A DNA stretch of 64,000 nt, taken from NCBI RefSeq assembly GCF_003385595.1, contig NZ_QNUE01000014.1:1-64000 (forward strand), read 5' to 3'. The DNA comes from Chryseobacterium flavum. GTDB lineage: Bacteria; Bacteroidota; Bacteroidia; Flavobacteriales; Weeksellaceae. This document shows, one piece after another, positions 55,054 to 63,649 of this stretch. Position 1 is the first letter of the stretch, and each line of letters starts with the position of its first letter. The notes under the pieces are model-generated. The model was not told the origin of the DNA. It did not search any database and saw only the letters and a list, made by a program, of their open reading frames with translations. The translations under genes and the position numbers were made by a program.

Positions 55054-55467
55054 TTATAATTCTGTTACTTTTTTCCCGATTTTGTAGACTGTCCCTACAA
55101 ATTTTGCAATCAGCTCCTTATTTTGGTTGGTAATCTGAATATCATAAACCGCAGTTTTTCTCGTATCATTGACCAAAACACTTTCTGCTCTGAAAACATC
55201 ACCTTCTTTTCCTGCTTTCGTGAAATTGATAATACAGTTCAATGCTACAGCGGCATCTCCGGTATTGTTGGAAGAAAATGCCAGTGCTGAGTCTGCAAAC
55301 GCAAAGGTAACACCGCCATGAACTGTTTTAAGGCCGTTCAGCATATCTTTCTTGATTGGCATTTCCAGTAAACAGTAATTTTCTTTTACTTCAATCATCT
55401 TGATATTCATCCACTGGGAAAAATAATCCTGATTGAACATATAATCTGCTACTTGTCTTGGATTCAT
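55054..55467 (-). CDS. paaI: Hotdog-fold thioesterase PaaI
   Basis: 137 residues. The hotdog motif is visible: NGLKTVHGGVTFAFADSALA, with the catalytic aspartate in the ADSA region. PaaI hydrolyses hydroxyphenylacetyl-CoA and related esters, rescuing CoA. It lies between the thiolase and a small hypothetical; the spacing to the latter is nine bases, so it is part of the transcript. Confidence 0.9.
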   Translation of the reverse strand: MNPRQVADYMFNQDYFSQWMNIKMIEVKENYCLLEMPIKKDMLNGLKTVHGGVTFAFADSALAFSSNNTGDAAVALNCIINFTKAGKEGDVFRAESVLVNDTRKTAVYDIQITNQNKELIAKFVGTVYKIGKKVTEL

Positions 55468-55476
55468 TTCTATTAA

Positions 55477-55785
55477 TTATATGTTTGTTATTTCTTCATA
55501 CAGCCCATCGGATAATCTGTCATAAACATTCATTGTTTTTCCCAAAATGATCTGTTCATATGAAAGACTTTCTGAATCTGATGAATTTTCAGAGGGATAG
55601 GATGCGTTTAAAGCAATTCCATTTTCGTTGGCTAATCTTTTGATCAGCTCTTTATATTTTTCATTAAACTTTCCGAGTAACTCAAGCCTTTCCTGCTCAT
55701 CAATAGAGGAGGCTTCCTGAATTAAATATTGTTTCTCAATTAAAAGCCTGGTTTCCAGCTCTGCCCTGAATTCATCTATATTCAT
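55477..55785 (-). CDS. Hypothetical helical protein in the phenylacetate cluster
   Basis: 102 residues. Mostly helical and charged (EAELETRLLIEKQYL-like N-terminus, coiled-coil tendency to about residue 55). No signal peptide, no recognised family. It precedes paaI by nine bases and follows paaH across a palindromic repeat. It could be a regulatory or complex-linked protein; nothing in the sequence decides. Confidence 0.5.
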   Translation of the reverse strand: MNIDEFRAELETRLLIEKQYLIQEASSIDEQERLELLGKFNEKYKELIKRLANENGIALNASYPSENSSDSESLSYEQIILGKTMNVYDRLSDGLYEEITNI

Positions 55786-55793
55786 TTATTTTT

Positions 55794-55868
55794 AATGTAA
55801 CAATTTAACAATCTATCAGTTTACCAATCTTTACAAAGTGATTGGTATATTGATACATTGGTACATTC
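55794..55868. repeat. Palindromic repeat between hypothetical gene and paaH
   Basis: TATCAgtttACCAATC pairs with GATTGGTatatTGATA around a short loop; flanked by AATGTAACAATT and TACATTGGTACATT. Confidence 0.8.
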
Positions 55869-55869
55869 T

Positions 55870-57003
55870 TTATAATTTACGGAGTAAAGGACTTTGCCTG
55901 TATCTTTCTTCCTGATATTCTTCGTAAAGGTTCTGAAGGGTTTCGGAGATTTTTGCATACCCGATTTCTTTCCCCCAGCTTAATAATCCTTTCGGATAGT
56001 TGACGCCTTTCTGCATGGCCAACTCAATATCTTCGTCATTGGCTACTCCTAATCTTTTCGCTTCAACAGCCTCATTGATCAACATGGAAATGATTCTTAA
56101 AAAGATCTGCTGGTATAAAGCATCGTCTTTCTGAGCAACAGGTTTTTCTGCTCCTTCGCTGTAATCGTAGAAACCTTTTCCTGTCTTTCTGCCGTGAAGT
56201 CTGGCTTCAGACATCCTTTGCTGAAGTAATGATGGTTTGTATTTCGGATCGTAGAAATAATCTTTGTAAACGGTAGTTGTTACGGCAAAGTTTACATCAA
56301 CCCCAATAAGATCCATCAATTCGAAAGGTCCCATTTTGAAGTTTCCTAAAGTTTTCATGGCATCATCTACCTGTTCCGGTGTTGCAATATTTTCTTCAAC
56401 AATTCTAAGTCCTTCCCCATAATAAGGTCTGGCAATTCTGTTGACGATGAATCCGGGAATATCTTTGGCAATAACAGGAGTCTTCCCCCATTCTTTCATG
56501 AGGTTGTAGATTTTTTCTGCTAATGTATTTTCTGTTAATAAAGATGGAATAACTTCCACTAAAGGCATCAACGGAGCCGGATTGAAAAAGTGAATTCCGA
56601 TGAAACGCTCCGGTTTCTTTAGTTCTGCACCCAGAGAGGTGATAGAGATAGATGAGGTATTGGAACTAAGAATACAGCTTTCTGAAACATAATTTTCAAG
56701 CTCTGTAAACACTTTTGTCTTGATCTCTTTGTTTTCGATAATGGCTTCAATAATCAGCTCACAATCTTTGAAATCTTTCAGTTCTGTAGCAATGGAAATG
56801 TTGGCTAAAATTTCAGTCATTTTCTCCGCTGAAATTTTTTGTTTATCCACCAGTTTGGTCAATGTTTTTTCCAAACCTACCGTGGCCGTTTCTACTTGTT
56901 TTGCGTTGGCGTCATACACCCATACTTTGCATCCGTTCGTTGCGGCTACCTGTGCAATGCCGATTCCCATTGTTCCGGCACCGATAATTCCTACATATTT
57001 CAT
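55870..57003 (-). CDS. paaH: 3-hydroxyacyl-CoA dehydrogenase PaaH
   Basis: 377 residues from the ATG at 57003 (MKYVGIIGAGTMG). It oxidises 3-hydroxyadipyl-CoA with NAD. The Rossmann motif GAGTMGIGIA is at residues 8-17, and the catalytic HFFNPAPLM region (His about 140) and the dimerisation domain follow. The length exceeds simple 280-residue HADs because of a second C-terminal helical domain, as in other PaaH enzymes. An in-frame ATG six codons upstream is less typical. Confidence 0.9.
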   Translation of the reverse strand: MKYVGIIGAGTMGIGIAQVAATNGCKVWVYDANAKQVETATVGLEKTLTKLVDKQKISAEKMTEILANISIATELKDFKDCELIIEAIIENKEIKTKVFTELENYVSESCILSSNTSSISITSLGAELKKPERFIGIHFFNPAPLMPLVEVIPSLLTENTLAEKIYNLMKEWGKTPVIAKDIPGFIVNRIARPYYGEGLRIVEENIATPEQVDDAMKTLGNFKMGPFELMDLIGVDVNFAVTTTVYKDYFYDPKYKPSLLQQRMSEARLHGRKTGKGFYDYSEGAEKPVAQKDDALYQQIFLRIISMLINEAVEAKRLGVANDEDIELAMQKGVNYPKGLLSWGKEIGYAKISETLQNLYEEYQEERYRQSPLLRKL

Positions 57004-57107
57004 AATGTAACAGTGTATCAATGTAACAATGTAACAATCATTGTCATGCTAATCTTGTCGAAGCATCTCATTGATAAACTGCTACATTGGTACATTGCTA
57101 TATTAGT
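57004..57107. repeat. Composite repeat between paaH and paaG
   Basis: AATGTAACAATGTAACAATC arms flank TTGTCATGCTAATCTTGTCG, whose reverse complement has a near match at 59888-59920 (GAGATGCTTTGACAAGCTCA...). Two repeat families are joined here. Confidence 0.8.
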
Positions 57108-57109
57108 TT

Positions 57110-57910
57110 TTATTTTCCTTTATAATTAGGTTTTCTTTTTTGTAAGAAGGCGTTTACGCCCTCGATGAAGTCTTCTGTTTCTGCAGCTTCCTGCTGAAGA
57201 TCTCCTTCCAGTTCAAGCTGTTCTTTCAAGGTATTGTTATAAGAACTGGCAAATGCTTTTTTCGTAAGCTTGATGGCTGCTGTCGGCATGTTTGCCATTC
57301 TTTCAAGGATTTCCATTGATTTTGGAACAAATTCTTCCTCACTGAAAACTTCCGCTACAAGGCCATAAGCTTTAGATTCTTCTGCAGATAATTTTTTACC
57401 TGTAAATGCTAAATAATTGGCTAATTGTCTACCTAAAAGCTTCGGCAGGAAATAAGTCCCTCCTGTATCAGGAATCAAACCGATATTTGAAAATGCCTGA
57501 GCAAAATATGCTTTTTCATTTGCTAAAACGAAATCAGAGATCAAAGCCAGCATCGCTCCAGCTCCTACTGCAGGACCGTTTACTAAAGCAATAACCGGTT
57601 TTTTGCAGCGGGTAACTTCCATTACCAACGGATTGTAGTAGTCTACCACAATTTTTCTGATGATGTCCTGGTCATGGTGCTCTTTACCTACCGCAAAGGC
57701 CTCATCCAGATTCTGACCTGAGCAGAACGCTCTTCCTCTTCCGGAGATTGCAACGCATCTTACTGTTTCATCTTCGCTGCATTCTTTAACAAAATCTCTA
57801 AGATCTGCCAAAGCCGGCTTTGTAAGGGCATTCATAGTTTCCGGCTGATTAAGAAATGCTATTTTAAGCTTCCCGTCAAAATGCGATTCAATATCGAGTT
57901 GTGTGTACAT
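57110..57910 (-). CDS. paaG: Enoyl-CoA hydratase/isomerase PaaG-type
   Basis: 266 residues of the crotonase fold. GRGRAFCSGQNLDE and VNGPAVGAGAMLALISDFV form the oxyanion hole. Among family members it resembles PaaG, which isomerises ring-1,2-epoxyphenylacetyl-CoA to oxepin-CoA. PaaF-type hydratases are similar, so the assignment leans on gene order (after paaD). It is the only crotonase inside the cluster. The C-terminus carries the tail NAFLQKRKPNYKGK. Confidence 0.82.
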   Translation of the reverse strand: MYTQLDIESHFDGKLKIAFLNQPETMNALTKPALADLRDFVKECSEDETVRCVAISGRGRAFCSGQNLDEAFAVGKEHHDQDIIRKIVVDYYNPLVMEVTRCKKPVIALVNGPAVGAGAMLALISDFVLANEKAYFAQAFSNIGLIPDTGGTYFLPKLLGRQLANYLAFTGKKLSAEESKAYGLVAEVFSEEEFVPKSMEILERMANMPTAAIKLTKKAFASSYNNTLKEQLELEGDLQQEAAETEDFIEGVNAFLQKRKPNYKGK

Positions 57911-57942
57911 AGTTTAATTTTTTATGATTTCACTAAATTAGT

Positions 57943-57976
57943 TATAATGTAACAATCTACAGTGTAACAATACAAT
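57943..57976. repeat. Short AATGTAACAAT-type repeat upstream of paaG
   Basis: AATGTAACAATCTACAGTGT and a second TGTAACAATA copy; a half-element without an obvious palindromic partner. Confidence 0.55.
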
Positions 57977-58024
57977 AAATGTAATGTAATGCTGAACAAA
58001 TTGCTGCGCTTATACTTTATTAGT

Positions 58025-58489
58025 TTAGTGACATTTAAAATAGTCAAAGGGCTCCAGACAGTCTAAGCATTGGTAAGACGCCTTACACAAAGTAGACCCG
58101 AACCTGCTTACCTGTTTGGTATGTTCAGAACCGCAACGCGGACATTTTTTCGGTTTCCCGATATGGTGTTCGTCTGCTCCTTTTTCGGGAGGTGTGATTC
58201 CGTAAGCACGGAGTTTTTCTCTCGCTTCATCGGTTAACCAATCTGTGGTCCAGATCGGAAACATCTTGGTCACTACTTTGGCATCCCATCCGTTTTCTTT
58301 CATCATTTTGATAATATCCTCCTCAATAGTAAACATGGCAGGACAGGCAGAATAAGTTGGTGTAATGATTACTTCACAAGTGTTTTCACCTGTGATCTGC
58401 GCATCTCTTACAATTCCTAATTCCACAATATTGATTACCGGAATTTCCGGATCCGGAATTAATTCTAATATCTCTAAAGGATTTCTCAA
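58025..58489 (-). CDS. paaD: Phenylacetyl-CoA epoxidase subunit PaaD
   Basis: 154 residues. PaaD belongs to the SufT/MIP18-type group and helps mature or protect the epoxidase. The N-terminal half has a DUF59-like fold (LELIPDPEIPVINIVELG). The C-terminal zinc-ribbon uses C-x2-C pairs (CPRCGSEHT and CLDC). The start is a TTG at 58489 that overlaps the TGA of the upstream small gene as TTGA, so the two are translationally coupled. No ATG is available. Confidence 0.88.
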   Translation of the reverse strand: MRNPLEILELIPDPEIPVINIVELGIVRDAQITGENTCEVIITPTYSACPAMFTIEEDIIKMMKENGWDAKVVTKMFPIWTTDWLTDEAREKLRAYGITPPEKGADEHHIGKPKKCPRCGSEHTKQVSRFGSTLCKASYQCLDCLEPFDYFKCH

Positions 58490-58731
58490 CCTCTTATTAT
58501 TTTTTTTCTAAACAACATTAAAAGAACAATCACAATAATATCAATGACAATTAATACTTTTCCTCGTTCTATATCCTTACATAAATTTCTTCCCGTTATC
58601 TGTGAAACACAATCTCCAAGAATACTGGTTTCGTACTTTAAACTAACCTGTGTATTGATTATTCCAAAGTAAAATATTGGGATTAAAATAATCAATACTA
58701 TTATCAGTACTTTAAAATATTTCTTTTTCAA
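58486..58731 (-). CDS. Two-helix membrane protein inserted between paaC and paaD
   Basis: 81 residues with two predicted helices (about 5-24 and 60-75), a pair of cysteines between them (Cys41, Cys51), and a short basic tail. The start is a TTG at 58731 with a strong GGAGG 10 bases upstream, unusual for this genome. No ATG exists. Its stop overlaps the paaD start (TTGA). It is not part of the known epoxidase gene set. Role unknown. Confidence 0.6.
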   Translation of the reverse strand: MKKKYFKVLIIVLIILIPIFYFGIINTQVSLKYETSILGDCVSQITGRNLCKDIERGKVLIVIDIIVIVLLMLFRKKIIRG

Positions 58732-58743
58732 AATTGCAACCTC

Positions 58744-59493
58744 CTACCATGTACACCCCGGATACGCTCTCTGCATATACTGAAGCTCACAAAGGATATA
58801 TCCGAAATACTCTGTATGATATCCTGTTCTTGATTTTGGCTGCATGAAAGGGTTTTCAGGATATTCTAATCCGAAATCCGCAAAATCTTTTTTTGTAACA
58901 GCAAGAAATTCTTCATAAAGGACATCTGCATCCGGAGCAATATTTAAAGCAACCAGATCTTCTTCACCTTCTGTTTTAGCAAAAAGGCCTTTCGTATATT
59001 CCCAGATATTCTCAACAGCTTTTACCAAACGGGACTTACTTTCTTCTGTTCCCTGAGCAAAAATTTTCATCCAGGATGCAGCATGAGTATAGTGATATCT
59101 TACTTCTTTTAATGATTTTTGAGCAATGGCGGCCAACTCTTCATTAGCAGAATTCGATAATGCTTCATACATCAGTTTCTGATATACTGCAAAAACATAA
59201 ACTTTCAGAATCGTTTGTGCATAGTCTTCATTGGGAAGTTCTACCCAGTGCGCATTCAGATATTCGTGCTCGTATCTTAAAAACGCAATATCATCTTCAC
59301 TTTTACCGTTATCAATCACTCTTGAAGCGTACACATAAAAGTTATTCGCCTGTCCCAGTTCATCCAACGCAATATTCGTCAATGCAATATCTTCCTCAAG
59401 ATAAGGACCTTCTCCACACCATTCAGACAAGCGCTGCCCCATAATGAAACTGTCGTCTGCTAGTTTTAATAAATAATTATATAATGGGTTCAT
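58744..59493 (-). CDS. paaC: Phenylacetyl-CoA epoxidase subunit PaaC
   Basis: 249 residues. PaaC is the structural partner of the catalytic PaaA in the multicomponent ring epoxidase. The ferritin-like helical fold is visible, with partial diiron-type motifs (DELGQANNF) but without the full set of ligands found in PaaA. ATG start at 59493. It lies between a repeat and the small membrane gene. Confidence 0.92.
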   Translation of the reverse strand: MNPLYNYLLKLADDSFIMGQRLSEWCGEGPYLEEDIALTNIALDELGQANNFYVYASRVIDNGKSEDDIAFLRYEHEYLNAHWVELPNEDYAQTILKVYVFAVYQKLMYEALSNSANEELAAIAQKSLKEVRYHYTHAASWMKIFAQGTEESKSRLVKAVENIWEYTKGLFAKTEGEEDLVALNIAPDADVLYEEFLAVTKKDFADFGLEYPENPFMQPKSRTGYHTEYFGYILCELQYMQRAYPGCTW

Positions 59494-59498
59494 TGTTT

Positions 59499-59562
59499 TA
59501 GCTTTTGGCTTTTTGGCATATAGCTTTTGGCAAATTGCCGGCAGCTAACAGCCAATAGCTGT
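59499..59562. repeat. Imperfect inverted repeat between paaB and paaC
   Basis: TAGCTTTTGGC-type words and GCCAATAGCTG near the other end form an imperfect palindrome. A different family from the AATGTAACAAT repeats. Confidence 0.6.
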
Positions 59563-59563
59563 T

Positions 59564-59845
59564 TTACATATTTTTTACGTCGTTAGGAATCTCGTAGAAA
59601 GTCGGGTGACGGTATAGTTTATCATCAGCCGGATCAAAGAACGCTTCTTTATCTACACCTTCCGAAGTCACAATATATTTGCTAGGAACAACCCAAACAG
59701 AAGTCCCCTCTTTTCTTCTTGTATAAACGTCTCTTGCGTTCTGCAAAGCCATTTCTGCTGTTGGTGCCTGTACAATTCCAACGTGTTTGTGAGATAATCC
59801 CGGTTTAGTCTGAATAAACACTTCCCACATATCTAAATTTGCCAT
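59564..59845 (-). CDS. paaB: Phenylacetyl-CoA epoxidase subunit PaaB
   Basis: 93 residues from the ATG at 59845 (MANLDMWEVF). PaaB is the small subunit that links PaaA/PaaC heterodimers and the reductase. The family core PGLSHKHVGIVQAPTAEMA and ARDVYTRRKEG is clear. A frame with a TTG two codons earlier is not needed. Confidence 0.93.
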   Translation of the reverse strand: MANLDMWEVFIQTKPGLSHKHVGIVQAPTAEMALQNARDVYTRRKEGTSVWVVPSKYIVTSEGVDKEAFFDPADDKLYRHPTFYEIPNDVKNM

Positions 59846-59859
59846 AGTCAAATTAATTT

Positions 59860-59956
59860 AACAATGTATCAATGTACCGGTTTAACAATGAGATGCTTTG
59901 ACAAGCTCAGCATGACAATGATGGTTACATTTCTACATTGGTATACTGTTACATTA
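59860..59956. repeat. Composite palindromic repeat between paaA and paaB
   Basis: AACAATGTATCAATGTACC and GGTATACTGTTACATT flank GAGATGCTTTGACAAGCTCA, which matches the reverse complement of the insert in the 57004 repeat. Confidence 0.8.
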
Positions 59957-60895
59957 TTATATTACTTCTTTTTGTTGTTTCTCAGCAAAAGCTGCTGCAG
60001 CTTCTTTTACCCACGCATTTTCTCTCTGAGCTCTTCTCTTTGTTTCAATACGTTTTTTGTTGCAGGGTCCGTTTCCTTTTAATATTTCCATGAATTCATC
60101 CCAGGGAAGTTCTCCGAAATCATAATGCTGTCTTTCCTCATTCCATTTTAAATCTTCGTCTGGAATAGTTAATCCTAAGAATTCAGCCTGAGGAACGGTA
60201 ACATCAATAAATCTTTGACGAAGGCTGTCATTACTTTCTCTTTTCACCCTGTAATTCATAGAGATTTTAGAGTTTGGAGAACTGTCATCGTTAGGTCCGA
60301 ACATCATTAAAGCCGGCCACCAGAAACGGTTTAAGGCTGCCTGAGCCATTTCTTTCTGCTGTTTCGTTCCTCGGCAAAGTGCCATTAAAATCTCATATCC
60401 CTGTCTCTGGTGGAAAGATTCTTCTTTACAGATCTTTACCATCGCTCTTGAATAAGGGCCATAAGAGTTCCCCATCAACATTACCTGGTTCATAATGGCA
60501 GCTCCGTCTACCAGCCATCCGATTGCTCCGATATCTGCCCAGCTTAGGGTAGGATAATTGAAAATACTTGAGTACTTTGCTTTTCCTTCCAGCATATCTT
60601 CATAAGTAGCATCTCTGTCTGCTCTGATGCTTCCATCTCCTAAAGTTTCTGTTGCAGAGTAAAGGTATAAACCATGACCGGCCTCATCCTGAACTTTTGC
60701 CAAAAGGGCCATTTTTCTTCTTAACGAAGGAGCTCTGGAAATCCAGTTGGCTTCCGGGAGCATTCCTACGATTTCAGAATGGGCGTGTTGCGAAATCTGA
60801 CGAACCAATAATTTCCTGTAATCATCAGGCATTACATCTTTGGGTTCCACTTTATTTTCTTCGTGAACGTATTGAACAAATTTTTCTAAGTCCAT
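59957..60895 (-). CDS. paaA: Phenylacetyl-CoA epoxidase catalytic subunit PaaA
   Basis: 312 residues. PaaA holds the diiron centre that epoxidises phenylacetyl-CoA using O2. Ligand motifs [10 protein letters not shown] and [12 protein letters not shown] are visible, along with the substrate-binding region. The C-terminal tail ([16 protein letters not shown]) is typical. ATG start at 60895. It is preceded by a palindromic repeat. Confidence 0.95.
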   Translation of the reverse strand: MDLEKFVQYVHEENKVEPKDVMPDDYRKLLVRQISQHAHSEIVGMLPEANWISRAPSLRRKMALLAKVQDEAGHGLYLYSATETLGDGSIRADRDATYEDMLEGKAKYSSIFNYPTLSWADIGAIGWLVDGAAIMNQVMLMGNSYGPYSRAMVKICKEESFHQRQGYEILMALCRGTKQQKEMAQAALNRFWWPALMMFGPNDDSSPNSKISMNYRVKRESNDSLRQRFIDVTVPQAEFLGLTIPDEDLKWNEERQHYDFGELPWDEFMEILKGNGPCNKKRIETKRRAQRENAWVKEAAAAFAEKQQKEVI

Positions 60896-60904
60896 AATCT
60901 TTCA

Positions 60905-60975
60905 ATTTAACAATGTATCAGTCTAGCAATGTACCAATGATTGTTATATTGGTAAATTGTTATATTGTTACATTA
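60905..60975. repeat. Palindromic repeat between paaA and paaE
   Basis: AACAATGTATCAGTCTAGCAA and TTGGTAAATTGTTATATTG words pair across ACCAATGATTGTTATATTGGT; it closely resembles the 53676 repeat. Confidence 0.8.
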
Positions 60976-60979
60976 ATTT

Positions 60980-62065
60980 TTAAACATCATAATTAAGCAT
61001 CACCACATTGGTTGTGGGGTGACATTGGCAGGTAAGAACATAGCCTCTGGCTACCTCTTCTTCGGTAAGCGCGTAGTTTTTCTCCATGAAAACCTCTCCT
61101 TCCAAAACTTGCGCTTTACACGTACAACACACTCCTCCTTTACATGCAAAAGGCACAGGAAGATTGTCTTTCAATGCTTTATCTAAGATACTCTCTTTTT
61201 TGGAATTAAGGTGGAAAGAATATTCATCATCATCAATGATTACCGTTACCATACTTTCAATATTGGCAATTGCCTTGAATTCATCGCTCATTTCCTCTGT
61301 ATTTTCTTCATCCGGAGCGGTGAAATATTCAAATAATACCTGAATAGCAGGTACTTTTTTATCTTTTTTCAGATAATCTGCAATTCCTTTAATCATTTCT
61401 GAAGGTCCACAGATAAAATAAGTAGCTTCTCTTACATCAATATCTGTATACCTTTCAAATAACTGCTCCAGTTTTTCAGCAGAAATTCTTCCTTCGAAAA
61501 CAGGATCCTCATGCTTTTCACGGCTTACCAGATAAACCACTTTAAGCCTTCCGTTGAATTGCTCTACCAGCTTATCAATTTCAGCTTTTCTTAAAACGTG
61601 ATTCATACTTCTATTACTGTAGAACAGATAGGCATTACTCTTAGGTTCCTGATAAAGACTTTCTTTAATATTGGACAAAACAGGAGTAATTCCGCTTCCG
61701 GCTGCCAGTCCAACATATGTTTTCACATTTGTCGGATGATAAGAAGTGTTAAATCCCCCCATCGGAGGCATTACTTCCAATATTTCATCCATATGAAGAT
61801 GCTCGTTGAAATATCCTGATACTTTTCCGTTTTCCAATAATTTCACCAATACTTCCAGTGTATTGCTTTTTTCACTCGGAGCATTACAGATAGAGTAAGA
61901 ACGCCTTTCCTCATTCCCATTGATCATCATTCGGAAATTCAGATATTGTCCCTGCTTGAATCTGAACTTATCTTTCAGCTCTTCAGGAATTTCCACCGCT
62001 ACATTCACTGCATCGGGTGTGTCTTTCTGAACCTTAACCGTTTTAAGTTTATAAAATGAATTCAT
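60980..62065 (-). CDS. paaE: Phenylacetyl-CoA epoxidase reductase PaaE
   Basis: 361 residues. It supplies NADPH electrons to PaaA. It has a ferredoxin-reductase FAD/NAD domain (YSICNAPSE for FAD, GLAAGSGITPVLSNI and YFICGPSEM for NAD) and a C-terminal plant-type 2Fe-2S ferredoxin with CKGGVCCTCKAQV and a distal cysteine in LTCQC. The length is right. ATG start at 62065. Confidence 0.95.
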   Translation of the reverse strand: MNSFYKLKTVKVQKDTPDAVNVAVEIPEELKDKFRFKQGQYLNFRMMINGNEERRSYSICNAPSEKSNTLEVLVKLLENGKVSGYFNEHLHMDEILEVMPPMGGFNTSYHPTNVKTYVGLAAGSGITPVLSNIKESLYQEPKSNAYLFYSNRSMNHVLRKAEIDKLVEQFNGRLKVVYLVSREKHEDPVFEGRISAEKLEQLFERYTDIDVREATYFICGPSEMIKGIADYLKKDKKVPAIQVLFEYFTAPDEENTEEMSDEFKAIANIESMVTVIIDDDEYSFHLNSKKESILDKALKDNLPVPFACKGGVCCTCKAQVLEGEVFMEKNYALTEEEVARGYVLTCQCHPTTNVVMLNYDV

Positions 62066-62195
62066 TATTTTTTTAAGTATTCTTTTTTCAAATTGAGCTA
62101 TTTCATGAAACAGCCGATATGTCTATTTTTAGATTCCTTTCTCATACTGTTCATTCAATATTTTTACAGAATCGCTACCGGCTATCCTGCATTCT

Positions 62196-63512
62196 TTATT
62201 TCTTCAGAATCCTGTTAATTTTCCCACCTTCACATTTCGGCAAGCTATCCTGAGCATGAACCTTTACTTTTGTGGTGATTCCTACCCGTTTTTTTATTTC
62301 GTTTTCTATGTTTTTTCCGAAGTTCCCGACAAAATTAAAATAATCATCGGTATTGGCTTCTATTTTTTGCGATCTCACCAGATCATCGTCTATTTCAACA
62401 TCAATATCCAAAGCAATGCACATATGCTCCTTCTCCACAGGTGTCAAATAGTAATTAGGAACAACTCCCTTTACATAGGAGAAGGCATCTTCAATCTGAC
62501 TTGGATAAACATTTACTCCTCTTACAATCAACATATCGTCTGCCCTGCCAACAATGGGCTTCATTTTCACCATTGTTCTTTTGGCATTTTCATCATAGTA
62601 AAGACTTGTAATATCATTTGTCCAGTATCGTAAAAGCGGCATTGCTTTTTTCGTTAAAGTAGTGATCACGAGCACACCTTCTTCTCCGAAAGGAACCGGC
62701 TGTTTAGTAACCGGATCTAAAATCTCAGGATAAAAATGATCCTCCCAGATATAAGCTCCGCCTTTCTCTTCGAAATCCTCCATGGAAACACCAGGACCTA
62801 TAATTTCGCTCAATCCGTAGATATTAGTTGCGTGAACTCCCAATCTTTCTTCTATATGCCCCCTGATGATTTCTGTCCAGGGTTCTGAGCCTAAAACAGC
62901 ATATTTAAGACTAATTTCATCTGCTGATATTCCTCTCTTTGCAAATTCATCTGCAATCGTTAAAGCGTATGATGGAGAACAGCAGATCACTTCCGGTTTA
63001 AAATCTACAATCAGATCCACCTGTCTTGCTGTCATTCCTCCTGAAATAGGCAAAACACTCATCCCAAGCATTTCTGCTCCGTAGTGAAGACCTAATCCTC
63101 CTGTGAAAATTCCATATCCGTAGGCATTGTGTAACTGCATTCCTGGTTTGGCCCCTGCAGCTTGTAAAGATCTTGCCACAACCTCACTGAAAAGGTCAAC
63201 ATCTTCTTTTGTATATCCTACTACTGTTGGCTTTCCTGTAGTTCCGCTTGAGCAGTGGATACGCTGAAGCTCACTTTTAGGGACAGTAAACAATCCGAAC
63301 GGATAATTATCTCTTAAATCCTGCTTGTAAGTAATAGGAAGTTTCGTAATATCTTCAATCGACCTTATATTTTGTGGAGATATTTGCAATTCATCAAATT
63401 TCTTTCTATAAAATTCCGACTTCTCTCCCAAATAGCTGATCAGGCTGATCAACCGGTCGGATTGAAGCTGTCTCAACTGATCCAGCTCCAGATATTCAAC
63501 TGAAAAATCCAT
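62196..63512 (-). CDS. paaK: Phenylacetate-CoA ligase
   Basis: 438 residues from the ATG at 63512. It activates phenylacetate to phenylacetyl-CoA with ATP. The AMP-binding signature is HCSSGTTGKPT, with GLSEIIGPG and a C-terminal DDMLIVRGVNVYPSQIE segment. An in-frame ATG at 63527 would sit inside the operator-like palindrome (63521-63534), within a few bases of the likely transcription start, so the inner ATG is preferred. First structural gene of the cluster. Confidence 0.95.
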   Translation of the reverse strand: MDFSVEYLELDQLRQLQSDRLISLISYLGEKSEFYRKKFDELQISPQNIRSIEDITKLPITYKQDLRDNYPFGLFTVPKSELQRIHCSSGTTGKPTVVGYTKEDVDLFSEVVARSLQAAGAKPGMQLHNAYGYGIFTGGLGLHYGAEMLGMSVLPISGGMTARQVDLIVDFKPEVICCSPSYALTIADEFAKRGISADEISLKYAVLGSEPWTEIIRGHIEERLGVHATNIYGLSEIIGPGVSMEDFEEKGGAYIWEDHFYPEILDPVTKQPVPFGEEGVLVITTLTKKAMPLLRYWTNDITSLYYDENAKRTMVKMKPIVGRADDMLIVRGVNVYPSQIEDAFSYVKGVVPNYYLTPVEKEHMCIALDIDVEIDDDLVRSQKIEANTDDYFNFVGNFGKNIENEIKKRVGITTKVKVHAQDSLPKCEGGKINRILKK

Positions 63513-63520
63513 AAAACTAA

Positions 63521-63534
63521 CTAACATTTGTTAG
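63521..63534. promoter_or_regulatory. Operator-like palindrome at the paa promoter
   Basis: Perfect 14-bp palindrome CTAACATTTGTTAG four bases past the -7 box, covering the likely transcription start. The neighbouring TetR-family gene would be the natural binder. The pattern resembles the CNAACGNNCGTTNG site I recall for Thermus PaaR. Confidence 0.7.
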
Positions 63535-63537
63535 GTG

Positions 63538-63569
63538 TAAATTTAAAAAGATTTCGGAAGCTGGCAAAA
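63538..63569 (-). promoter_or_regulatory. Promoter of the phenylacetate cluster
   Basis: Minus-strand TTTTG (63565-63569), 19-base spacer, TAAATTTA (63538-63545). This is 7/8 to TAnnTTTG with exact spacing, as for tRNA-Met. The TSS should fall near 63531, inside the palindrome. Confidence 0.7.
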
Positions 63570-63649
63570 TTTTTATGACTTTTGTCATATTTTGAATGAT
63601 TCTAAATAAGAAAGATTTTTTTCTTCGGCAGAAAGGACAAGAGGAATGC

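Noticed and set aside
53676-60975. CRISPR-like reading of the repeated spacers in the phenylacetate cluster
   Set aside because: The repeats are palindromic, of different lengths, kilobases apart and separated by genes; no regular repeat-spacer array exists.
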